Shown here: piece after piece, positions 6,183 to 13,316 of the stretch
How the letters are laid out: every line of letters begins with the position of its first letter
Position numbering within the stretch: the stretch's first letter is position 1
NCBI GenBank assembly: GCA_016789785.1
Contig: JAEUQE010000059.1
Location: 1-39,224, forward strand
From: Bryobacterales bacterium
GTDB lineage: Bacteria; Acidobacteriota; Terriglobia; Bryobacterales; Bryobacteraceae
DNA length: 39,224 nucleotides
Direction of reading: 5' to 3'
Notes under the pieces: generated by a model
What the model was told of the DNA's origin: nothing
Databases searched by the model: none
Seen by the model: only the letters and a program-made list of their open reading frames with translations
Position numbers and translations under genes: made by a program

Positions 6183-7835
6183 ATGCCCGACCTCTACGCC
6201 TCCAAGCCTTGGCTCCAGCACTATCGCGTCCCTCACACCCTGCCGGCCGCCCGCCTCACGCTGCTCGACCACCTCGAACTCCAGGCTCAAACACGGCCAC
6301 AAGCCATTGCCATTCAATACTTTGACCGCGCCTTCAGCTACGGTGAGCTCAACCACCTGGCCGGCCAGTTCGCTGCACTTCTGTCCGCGCTGGACGTCGG
6401 CCCCGGGGATCGCGTCGCGCTCTCCCTGCAGAACAACCCGCAGTTCGCGATCGCTCAGTACGGCACCTGGAAGCGAGGAGCGGCGATCGTCCCGATGAGC
6501 CCGATGTATCGCGAAGAGGAACTCGAATTCCAGTTGCGGGATTCGGGCGCGAAGGTCTGGGTTGGGCTTGAGTCCATCTACCGGGGGCCTGGCGAGCGGG
6601 CACTGCAGAAGGGCGGCGTGTCACGGGTGATCACCACCAGCGAGCTTGACTGGCTGGACCCAGAACGGCCACTTCCGCCACCGCTCGCCAATTCGGAGAG
6701 AGCCTCATGCCCTGGCGCTCTCGATCTGGCCACAGCCCTTCCCCGATATGAGCCGGATGCGCTTCTCCGGCGGCCGCTTTCGGGTGATGATCTTGCGCAC
6801 ATTGTCTACACCTCTGGCACCACTGGCAAGCCGAAGGGGTCCATGGGGTTACACCGGCACATCGCCTTCAATGCCAACGTCTTCCGGACTTGGATGGAGT
6901 TGACCAGCGAAGATGCGGTCCTCGGCATGGCGCCGCTGTTTCACATCACAGGCCTGGTGGCGCACCTGGGTGTGGCCGCGCTCACCGGAATGCCTCTGCT
7001 GCTGTTTCATCGTTTCCACGCTGGCGAAGCGTTCCGGATGGCGAGGCAGTATGGCGGTACGTTCAGCGTGGCGGCGATCACCGCCTACATTGCGCTGATG
7101 AACGATCCGGCGGCGGCCGGGGGCGGATTTCTACGAAAGTGCTTCACGGGCGGCGCCGCGGTTGCGCCCAGCGTGACCGGGCAGTTCGAGAAGATCTGCG
7201 GGTGCTATATCCACAACACTTATGGGCTGACGGAAGTGAACTCGCCGTCGCATTCGGTGCCCTACGGACTGCGGGCGCCGGTTCACGCCGAAAGCGGCGC
7301 GCTCGCCATCGGGGTGCCGATTCCGAACTGCGAGGCCCGCATTGTCGACGTGGAAGACCCGGCACGAATCGTGGACCCGGGTGATCCTGGGGAACTCGTG
7401 CTGAAAGGGCCGTTCGTGTTCGAGGGCTACTGGAACCGCCCGGATGCCACCGCGGCGGCCTTCCACGATGGGTGGTTTCTCACTGGCGATGTGGCGATCA
7501 TGGATCGCGATGGCTGGTTCTACATCGTGGACCGCAAGAAAGACATGATCAACGCTTCCGGGTTCAAGGTGTGGCCTCGCGAAGTGGAAGACGTGCTCTA
7601 TCGCCACCCCGCCGTGCGCGAGGCTGCCGTGGTCGGCGTGCCGGATCCCTATCGCGGGGAAACCGTCAAGGCGTTCGTGGCACTTCGAGCCGGGCTTCCC
7701 GTTCCACCCGAAGACGAGATCATCGCGATGTGCCGCGAGGCTCTGGCAACCTACAAGGTGCCGCGCCAGGTGGAGTTCGTGGAGGAGATTCCGAAGACAC
7801 CGAGCGGCAAGTTCCTCCGCCGCGCGCTTCGCTGA
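6183..7835 (+). CDS. Class I adenylate-forming enzyme, acyl-CoA synthetase
   Basis: A 550-residue AMP-binding protein that should activate a carboxylic acid as acyl-AMP and transfer it to CoA. Motifs in order: phosphate-binding loop YTSGTTGKPKGS (209-220), the MAPLFHITG segment, YGLTEVNSPSH (A5-like), GWFLTGD with D436 binding the ribose, the hinge region DRKKDMINASGFKVWPREVE, and K543 in PKTPSGKFLRR, the adenylation lysine. The fold is complete. Substrate cannot be fixed from sequence; a medium- or long-chain fatty acid is most likely. It is monocistronic and converges on the ceramidase-like gene. No ribosome site precedes the start. Confidence 0.92.
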   Translation: MPDLYASKPWLQHYRVPHTLPAARLTLLDHLELQAQTRPQAIAIQYFDRAFSYGELNHLAGQFAALLSALDVGPGDRVALSLQNNPQFAIAQYGTWKRGAAIVPMSPMYREEELEFQLRDSGAKVWVGLESIYRGPGERALQKGGVSRVITTSELDWLDPERPLPPPLANSERASCPGALDLATALPRYEPDALLRRPLSGDDLAHIVYTSGTTGKPKGSMGLHRHIAFNANVFRTWMELTSEDAVLGMAPLFHITGLVAHLGVAALTGMPLLLFHRFHAGEAFRMARQYGGTFSVAAITAYIALMNDPAAAGGGFLRKCFTGGAAVAPSVTGQFEKICGCYIHNTYGLTEVNSPSHSVPYGLRAPVHAESGALAIGVPIPNCEARIVDVEDPARIVDPGDPGELVLKGPFVFEGYWNRPDATAAAFHDGWFLTGDVAIMDRDGWFYIVDRKKDMINASGFKVWPREVEDVLYRHPAVREAAVVGVPDPYRGETVKAFVALRAGLPVPPEDEIIAMCREALATYKVPRQVEFVEEIPKTPSGKFLRRALR

Positions 7836-7849
7836 GGCCACCCGCAGCG

Positions 7850-7930
7850 TTCTCCCAATAGAGAATTCTTCTCCATACGGAGAATTCGCGCCGCCTTCTC
7901 CAGATAGAGATCTCTTCTCCAATCAGAGAA
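7850..7930. repeat. Four clustered TTCTCC...GAGAA hairpins between convergent genes
   Basis: Four small inverted repeats share the arms TTCTC and GAGAA: 7850-7865 (loop CCAATA), 7869-7884 (TTCTCC ATAC GGAGAA), 7897-7910 (TCTC CAGATA GAGA) and 7915-7930 (loop CAATCA). They fill the gap between the convergent stops at 7835 and 7949, so a bidirectional terminator or mRNA-stabilising role is likely. They lack T-tracts. Confidence 0.7.
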
Positions 7931-7948
7931 AGCAGTGGGTGATGCTAC

Positions 7949-9295
7949 CTACGCCAGCACGCGGCGGATCGCTCCCATCAGGACGTCCTCCACCGAAGGC
8001 GCCACGCGTGAAACGGCGCTCGTTTCGTAGCCGCCTTCCCAATAGGCCTTCGCGGTCCCGATATACATCGGCCCGTAGTCACCGTAAGCGGCCATGGCGA
8101 CCGTCTCCTTGGGACGCTCCCGGTTCGCAGCCAGTTGGTACTCGACGAACAGTTCGCCGGGCATGTGGATGATGTGGGCCGGGCCGATGCGGAGAGCGGA
8201 GATCTCGATCCTGCGCCCCGCACGCACCAGTCTCATCCAAGCCAGGTAGCGGGCGTGATTGGCGCGCACGCGCGGCGTCTCCGATGGGTTCAGGAGCACC
8301 TTCTCGATTTCAGCTTCGGAGAACCCTTCGCCGGTGCGGAGCGGCAACGCGACGGGTTCCACCATCCAGCGCAACGCCTCTGCGGGAAACACGGTTTCGT
8401 TTGCACGGGCGCGTTCCATTGCCAGCGCCAGACGATCTGCGAGCACGGCCCTGCGCTCGGGAGAACCGTCGTTGTATTTGCCCGCCCCAATGTTTCCGGC
8501 GGCTCCAGTGAAGTAAACCGCGAAGGTGCCGCGCTGTTTCGCTCGGGCAATTCCAGGAAAATCGGCGCTAATTGCTCCTTTTCCGTAGTGGCTCATGGGG
8601 TGGGTGGCGTAGTACTGGAGGGTCGCCACGCGGCTTCCGTCCTGGAGGAAACTGACCGACTTCAATTGCGGGTCGATTACGCCTTCCGGCGCTTCGCACT
8701 GCGGAGCATTCCGGCAAGCGGTGTAGCGCTGAAACTGGAATTTGCCATCCGGACCGAGAATGCGCCGGTTTGACGCGATGCTTTCCACCCGTGCTGATCC
8801 CGCGCCAATGTGCGTCACCAGGACTGGCTTGGCCCTACGAATCGCGGCAGCCACGCGCCCGATCGCCTCCAGGGCGAAGGGCTCCGACTGCATCGCGGCA
8901 TCCAGCTTCTGGCCTGCCAACAAAGCCTGCGCCGACGCATCATCGCCGGGCGCATCATGCTGATGCACGGTATGGACCGCCACGCGTGAGGGCTCGGTGC
9001 GCGCCGCCTTGGCAAGCGCCGCGCGCCAACGGTCGTGGCCGCCATTCCCGATTCCAAGCCAGTCCACCGAACAGAGAACAATCGGCTTCTGCCGCTCCGG
9101 GAACAGCACGACGCCTCGGGCGGAGAGGGGATCCTCGACGCGCTCGCCCGGAACCACCAACCCGATGCAGAGCGGGGTGCGGAGGGGCGGCGTCACATCC
9201 ACCGAGAAGGTGGCCACTCGCAGACCGGATCGAAAGGCCAGGGCAGGTACGGCGGCCATTCCCGCTGGTATCTGAAGAAAAGAACGGCGCAACAT
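7949..9295 (-). CDS. Tat-exported neutral ceramidase-like protein
   Basis: A 448-residue protein whose start MLRRSFLQIPAGMAAVPALAF looks like a twin-arginine signal. The mature part opens with RVATFSVDVTPPLRTPLCIG, typical of neutral/alkaline non-lysosomal ceramidase N-terminal domains. The family metal-site region is suggested by HTVHQHDAPG, with further conserved segments YYATHPMSHYGKG and YFTGAAGNIGAGKY, where a metal site is likely. Many such proteins in acidobacteria and planctomycetes are probably hydrolases of unknown substrate. ATG at 9295 is chosen over GTG at 9307 because GGAGG lies right before it. It is convergent with the acyl-CoA synthetase and divergent from the sensor kinase. 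Confidence 0.78.
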   Translation of the reverse strand: MLRRSFLQIPAGMAAVPALAFRSGLRVATFSVDVTPPLRTPLCIGLVVPGERVEDPLSARGVVLFPERQKPIVLCSVDWLGIGNGGHDRWRAALAKAARTEPSRVAVHTVHQHDAPGDDASAQALLAGQKLDAAMQSEPFALEAIGRVAAAIRRAKPVLVTHIGAGSARVESIASNRRILGPDGKFQFQRYTACRNAPQCEAPEGVIDPQLKSVSFLQDGSRVATLQYYATHPMSHYGKGAISADFPGIARAKQRGTFAVYFTGAAGNIGAGKYNDGSPERRAVLADRLALAMERARANETVFPAEALRWMVEPVALPLRTGEGFSEAEIEKVLLNPSETPRVRANHARYLAWMRLVRAGRRIEISALRIGPAHIIHMPGELFVEYQLAANRERPKETVAMAAYGDYGPMYIGTAKAYWEGGYETSAVSRVAPSVEDVLMGAIRRVLA

Positions 9296-9386
9296 GCAAA
9301 CCTCCACGAAGTCATCATTTTACCGCCCCTGCGCAGTGCCGCCCACACTACAGAGTTGAGCGCAAGCGTCCGATGTACAAGTGTAA

Positions 9387-11510
9387 GTGAGATTACGAAA
9401 CCGGAAGTTGGTGCCTGCGGCCACGCTGGTGTTGCTTGCGGCAGGCGGTATCTTCCTGAGCTTGTTACAGCCTCAGGTAGACCGCACGCGGATTTGGCGC
9501 GTAGGCTATAACAACGCTTACCCTTACTACACCTCCGGGCCCGACGGCCGACCCGACGGTTTCGCCTTTGAAGCCATCGACGAGGCGGCAAGCCGGGAAG
9601 GCGTCCGGCTGGAGTGGGTCTTCGTGGACGGTGGACCGGAAGACGCATTTCAAAAGTACGACGTCGACTTGTGGCCCCGGCTCAGCGCATCGCGGGACCG
9701 CAGCCAATGGCACATCACGGAACCATGGATGCGAATGAGCTTCTGCCTGATCACACCGCGAGCCCGAGGTGCCAGACTCCCCAACAAAACCACGCCAGCG
9801 ACCGTCGCCCACGATGGATCCACGGGTATCGCACGGACGGCGAACAGCTATCTCCAGAATTCGACGCAGAAGGTATTTCCAAGTCCTGCGGACGCGATGG
9901 CCGCGGTCTGCACGGGTGAGGCTGACGCCGCGTTCTTCGAGTTCCGCACTGGCCAGGCTGTTCTGATCAGCAGACCCGAGGCATGCCGGGACGCCGAACT
10001 GTTGCCCGTGCCCCTTGAGGGCGTGACGGTGTCGGTGGGGCTCGGCGCCCAAATGCGGGCCAAGGCCGCGGCGGAGCGCCTGCGTCACGGCTTGGAGGAA
10101 CTCTGGCAGGATGGCACGCTCGCCAGGCTCCAGACGAAGTGGTTTCTCAGTCCTCCCAGTGAAGTGGAGACGATTCTCGAGAGCATGGCAAGCCGCAAAA
10201 TGGCGTCGTTTCTGTGGGGCGGCATCGGAATGCTCGCGGTGATTCTCGCGCTCACGCTGAAACAGGTCCAGGCTGCCCGCCGTGCCAGAAAAGCGGCCGA
10301 GCGGGCTTCGGCCGCCAAGTCGGAGTTGGTGGCGAACATCAGCCATGAAATCCGTACACCAATGAACGGAGTGATGGGCATGGCGGCTCTTCTGGCCGAC
10401 TCCACGCTGTCTCACCAGCAACAGGAGATGGTGGAAACGATCCAGACGAGCGCTTCTTCGCTGCTGGCGGTGCTGAACGACATTCTCGACTACTCGAAGA
10501 TCGAGGCAGGGCGATTCTCCATTGAGGATCTCGATATGGATCTTCGCGCGGTGGTGGAAGGCGTAGTGGCACTGTTGCGCGGTGGGGCGATCGGCAAGGG
10601 AATCGGGCTTGAGATGACCTGGGATCCGCTTGTGCCGCAGTACGTCCGGGGCGACTGCACACGAGTCCGGCAGGTGCTGCTGAACCTGGTGGGCAATGCG
10701 ATCAAGTTCACTTCCGAGGGCAAGGTGACGGTGGATGTCGCCTCCCGGGGCGATATGCAGAACGGTGCGCTGGTGCGCATCTCGGTGACGGATACGGGAA
10801 TCGGAATCGCTCCGGAGACCGCGGAGCAGCTCTTCCGTCCCTATACGCAGGCGGATTCGACGATGACCCGCAAGTATGGCGGTACGGGTCTGGGTTTGGC
10901 GATCTCGAAGCAACTGGTGCGGCTGATGGGTGGCGACATCGGGGTGAACAGCGAACTGGGCAAAGGCTCCACGTTCTGGATCACGATTCCATTTCACATC
11001 GCTTCCATGCCCGTTACGAGAGCGCCGGAGGTCTCGTCCGGGATCCCGCAGCAGGAAAGGCGCGGGCGGATTCTTCTGGTGGAAGACAATCCGGTGAATG
11101 CGAAGATCACCACCCGGCTTCTCGAAAAGATGGGCCATCACATCATGGCGGCATCGAACGGGCATGAGGCGTGCCAGGCATTTCACCATGAGGCATTCGA
11201 TCTGATTCTGATGGACGTCATGATGCCGGAGATGGACGGGCTTCAAGCGACGAAAGAGATCCGGCGGATGGAAGCAACTGGACACCGGCGGACGCCGATT
11301 GTCGCCTTGACGGCGTCGGCGATGGAATCCGACCGGAAGCGCTGTGAAGAGGCCGGGATGGATGATTACCTCACGAAGCCGCTCAGCACCCGGCAACTCG
11401 CCGAAAAGGTGCAGCGGTGGCTGGAGGTGTCTCAACCCATCGTGCCCTTGCTTGCGGATCCGGCGCTGAGGGAAGAAGTGGGGGCGAAGGCTGCTAGAAT
11501 GCCTTCATGA
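9387..11510 (+). CDS. Hybrid sensor histidine kinase with periplasmic solute-binding sensor
   Basis: A 707-residue protein. A membrane segment at residues 8-26 is followed by a periplasmic type 3 extracellular solute-binding domain (about 36-255, starting [26 protein letters not shown]), a second membrane helix at 271-291, and a HisKA domain with phospho-acceptor H320 ([10 protein letters not shown]). The HATPase domain shows the N box [15 protein letters not shown] and [11 protein letters not shown]. The receiver domain has acceptor D610 ([13 protein letters not shown]) and conserved K in YLTKPLS. It probably senses a small ligand such as an amino acid and passes phosphate to an unlinked partner. 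It starts with GTG, 5 nt after TACAAG, and has no Shine-Dalgarno. Confidence 0.93.
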   Translation: MRLRNRKLVPAATLVLLAAGGIFLSLLQPQVDRTRIWRVGYNNAYPYYTSGPDGRPDGFAFEAIDEAASREGVRLEWVFVDGGPEDAFQKYDVDLWPRLSASRDRSQWHITEPWMRMSFCLITPRARGARLPNKTTPATVAHDGSTGIARTANSYLQNSTQKVFPSPADAMAAVCTGEADAAFFEFRTGQAVLISRPEACRDAELLPVPLEGVTVSVGLGAQMRAKAAAERLRHGLEELWQDGTLARLQTKWFLSPPSEVETILESMASRKMASFLWGGIGMLAVILALTLKQVQAARRARKAAERASAAKSELVANISHEIRTPMNGVMGMAALLADSTLSHQQQEMVETIQTSASSLLAVLNDILDYSKIEAGRFSIEDLDMDLRAVVEGVVALLRGGAIGKGIGLEMTWDPLVPQYVRGDCTRVRQVLLNLVGNAIKFTSEGKVTVDVASRGDMQNGALVRISVTDTGIGIAPETAEQLFRPYTQADSTMTRKYGGTGLGLAISKQLVRLMGGDIGVNSELGKGSTFWITIPFHIASMPVTRAPEVSSGIPQQERRGRILLVEDNPVNAKITTRLLEKMGHHIMAASNGHEACQAFHHEAFDLILMDVMMPEMDGLQATKEIRRMEATGHRRTPIVALTASAMESDRKRCEEAGMDDYLTKPLSTRQLAEKVQRWLEVSQPIVPLLADPALREEVGAKAARMPS
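11495..11500 (+). promoter_or_regulatory. Probable internal -10 box of the DinB gene
   Basis: TAGAAT sits six bases before the DinB ATG, inside the end of the kinase gene. If used, the transcript would begin at or next to the start codon. No clear -35 is present. Confidence 0.4.
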
Positions 11511-12028
11511 AACTGGCTGTCCGCCTCTCCACAACGTTTCTTTTCGTCTCCGGCCTGGTCTGTGCCCAGGGCCCACTGATGCAATCCATCCTCCCGAAGT
11601 ACAACTCGGCGAAGTTGAACCTCATCGAAGCTGCGGAATTCATGCCTGCAAGCGAGTATGGATTCAAGCTGACGCCCGCCCAGCGCGCATTCGGCGAATG
11701 GATGGATCACAACATCAGCATGAATTACAGCCTCTGCGCGCGTGCGGAGGGCAAGGCGGCGAACGCCAAGAAACCGGCAAGCATGTCGAAGGAAGATCTG
11801 GTAGCGGGTCTCAAGGAATCGTTCCAATACTGCGATTCGGTGTTTCAGGGGATGACCGACGAGAAGGCGATGAAGCTGGTGGAATCGGGCGGCCGCAACG
11901 TTTTGCCGGCGGATACGATGATCAGTCTGCTGATCAACTGGAACGAGCACTACGGCAATCTGGTCGGCTATCTCCGGTCGAAGGGGATCGTGCCGCCGAC
12001 CACTGCGCGCGCTTCGAAGAAGAAGTAG
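11507..12028 (+). CDS. Secreted DinB-superfamily protein
   Basis: A 173-residue protein with a Sec signal peptide ([21 protein letters not shown]) and a DinB-like four-helix bundle. Likely metal-binding histidines are in GEWMDHNISMNY and in NWNEHYGNLVGYLR, the latter being the family's C-terminal signature. DinB-fold proteins bind divalent metals, and many act as thiol-dependent transferases, but exported members are of unknown function. The start overlaps the kinase stop by four bases (ATGA), so the pair could be translationally coupled. An internal TAGAAT box suggests separate transcription too. It converges on the membrane-protein gene with a 4-bp gap. Confidence 0.82.
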   Translation: MKLAVRLSTTFLFVSGLVCAQGPLMQSILPKYNSAKLNLIEAAEFMPASEYGFKLTPAQRAFGEWMDHNISMNYSLCARAEGKAANAKKPASMSKEDLVAGLKESFQYCDSVFQGMTDEKAMKLVESGGRNVLPADTMISLLINWNEHYGNLVGYLRSKGIVPPTTARASKKK

Positions 12029-12032
12029 CTCC

Positions 12033-12557
12033 TTACGCGCACCCGAGTTGCGGGCGGCCCGTACGGATGACCTCCATCGGGCCGCTCATCGGATTGTTGA
12101 CGAGAACGGCATACGGGATGGGCCTCGCGCCGCCAAACAGCTTCCGGGTGTTCCGGTCCAGTTCCATGTTTTGCTGGCGCTGGTGTTCGATGCCCCTCTG
12201 GCTCAGCCATTCAAGCGTCATCCAGATGAGGACTGCCAGCAACACACCGGCAAGGACTGCAAGTATGACCGTGCCTCCGGTGCCTGCGAGGAATGCGCCC
12301 ACTTGGGCCAGGACGTTCGCGATGGTCGAGGAGACCGAACCCGCGGCCCTCAGTGCCCCCGCGATGAACTGTTTTGCGCCCTCCACCGCGGCGGTACACA
12401 GTCCGCGGGCGACCAAGTTCCACATGCCGCGGTACGCTGCCTGCCTCATCGCGACGGTTGAGGTGCGGTCGACATAGACTGCCATCAAGGTCAGGAAGCC
12501 GTGATGCTGCGCGGCGGGCAACAGGCTCCCAAGCAGATTCAATAAACTGGTGAACAA
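12033..12557 (-). CDS. Hypothetical membrane protein
   Basis: I do not recognise the family. From a TTG start at 12557 the protein is 174 residues. It has an N-terminal region with LLNLLGSLLPAAQHHGF, an alanine-rich amphipathic middle (AVEGAKQFIAGALRAAGS) and a strong membrane helix around GTGGTVILAVLAGVLLAVLIWMTLEW. A charged cytoplasmic-looking segment follows (RQQNMELDRNTRKLF), then a tail with PIPYAVLVNNP. The TTG is favoured because GGAGGG (complement at 12565-12570) lies 7 nt upstream; the ATG at 12605 has none. Plus-strand frames over the same bases look like shadows. Reality of the gene is supported by the start site and hydrophobicity pattern only. Confidence 0.6.
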   Translation of the reverse strand: MFTSLLNLLGSLLPAAQHHGFLTLMAVYVDRTSTVAMRQAAYRGMWNLVARGLCTAAVEGAKQFIAGALRAAGSVSSTIANVLAQVGAFLAGTGGTVILAVLAGVLLAVLIWMTLEWLSQRGIEHQRQQNMELDRNTRKLFGGARPIPYAVLVNNPMSGPMEVIRTGRPQLGCA

Positions 12558-12826
12558 CTTCTTACCCTCCGGTGTCCGATTTGAGGCTGCCCTGTCGCGC
12601 CTCAATCAAGGAGCGGAAACCGGCGTAAAAGTGAATCACAAACGAGCAGCGCGTCTTGCGAATTTCGATACGTCATTCCGCCGGACCGGCGCCACAGCCG
12701 TGCGCAAAGGAACGAGGACGAATTCGCTTCCAATTGCGGGATTGAGAGAAGTACGGGCCACCACGGCCCAATCCGCCGGTGGAATGCCGGCCGGGGCTGG
12801 GTACATTCTCATCCTCGCTGGTACGG
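12558..12826. other. Divergent intergenic region, no further gene seen
   Basis: About 270 bases between the divergent membrane-protein start and the GAF promoter. Frames crossing it lack ribosome sites and recognisable features. It presumably holds the minus-strand promoter, which I cannot place. Confidence 0.4.
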
Positions 12827-12855
12827 TTGAGCGGGCACGCGGATGCTGCCAGAAT
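12827..12855 (+). promoter_or_regulatory. Promoter of the GAF gene, start point near the ATG
   Basis: TTGAGC (12827-12832) and CAGAAT (12850-12855) are separated by 17 bp. The -10 ends eight bases before the ATG at 12864, so transcription should begin at or within about two bases of the start codon. Confidence 0.6.
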
Positions 12856-12863
12856 AGGCTCAA

Positions 12864-13304
12864 ATGAAATTGCTTGAAACAGCGCGCTCGCTTGCGTCCC
12901 AACCCGACCGCGCGCAGAAGATTCTCGAAGCCGCCGTTGCGGCGTTTGGTGCGGATAGCGGCACGGTGCATCTGCTTGGTGACGATGGCGTGCTCCATCT
13001 TGCGGCGAGTTACGCCATTCCGGAACCGGTGCTGCGAATCGTCGCCACAGTGCCCGTTGGCAAAGGAATGGCGGGTCTCGCCGTGGAACGCAAGCAGCCA
13101 GTGACGGCTTGCAACATTCAGACGGACACTACGGGTGACGTCCGGCCAGGAGCGAGAGCCACTGGAATGGAGGGTGCGATTGTCGTGCCGATTCTGCGGG
13201 GCTCGGAAGCAGTGGGCTCGTTCGGGATCGCGAATCGCGGTGAACGCACGTTCACTCCCGAAGAGACCGCACTGCTGATGGAAGTGGCTGCTAGGCTCGC
13301 TTGA
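12864..13304 (+). CDS. GAF-domain protein
   Basis: A 146-residue protein made of one GAF domain: an N-terminal helix (ETARSLASQPDRAQKILEAA), the sensor core (GADSGTVHLLGDDGVLHLAA, VGKGMAGLAVERKQPVTACN) and a C-terminal strand-helix pair (GSFGIANRGERTFTPEETAL). GAF domains bind small molecules or sense redox state, usually attached to an output domain, but here the domain stands alone. A possible NifA/free-methionine-sulfoxide-reductase-like alternative is weakly supported: only one cysteine is visible, in ACNIQT. It lies 12 bases before the SNF2 gene on the same strand and probably forms one transcript with it and the SWIM gene. Confidence 0.85.
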   Translation: MKLLETARSLASQPDRAQKILEAAVAAFGADSGTVHLLGDDGVLHLAASYAIPEPVLRIVATVPVGKGMAGLAVERKQPVTACNIQTDTTGDVRPGARATGMEGAIVVPILRGSEAVGSFGIANRGERTFTPEETALLMEVAARLA

Positions 13305-13316
13305 GGTTCAACGCAG

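Noticed and set aside
7850..7930. CRISPR array
   Set aside because: Units are short hairpins about 18-30 bp apart without uniform spacers.
9465..11435. 656-residue minus-strand frame
   Set aside because: Lies wholly inside the hybrid kinase gene; composition is that of an antisense frame in GC-rich DNA.
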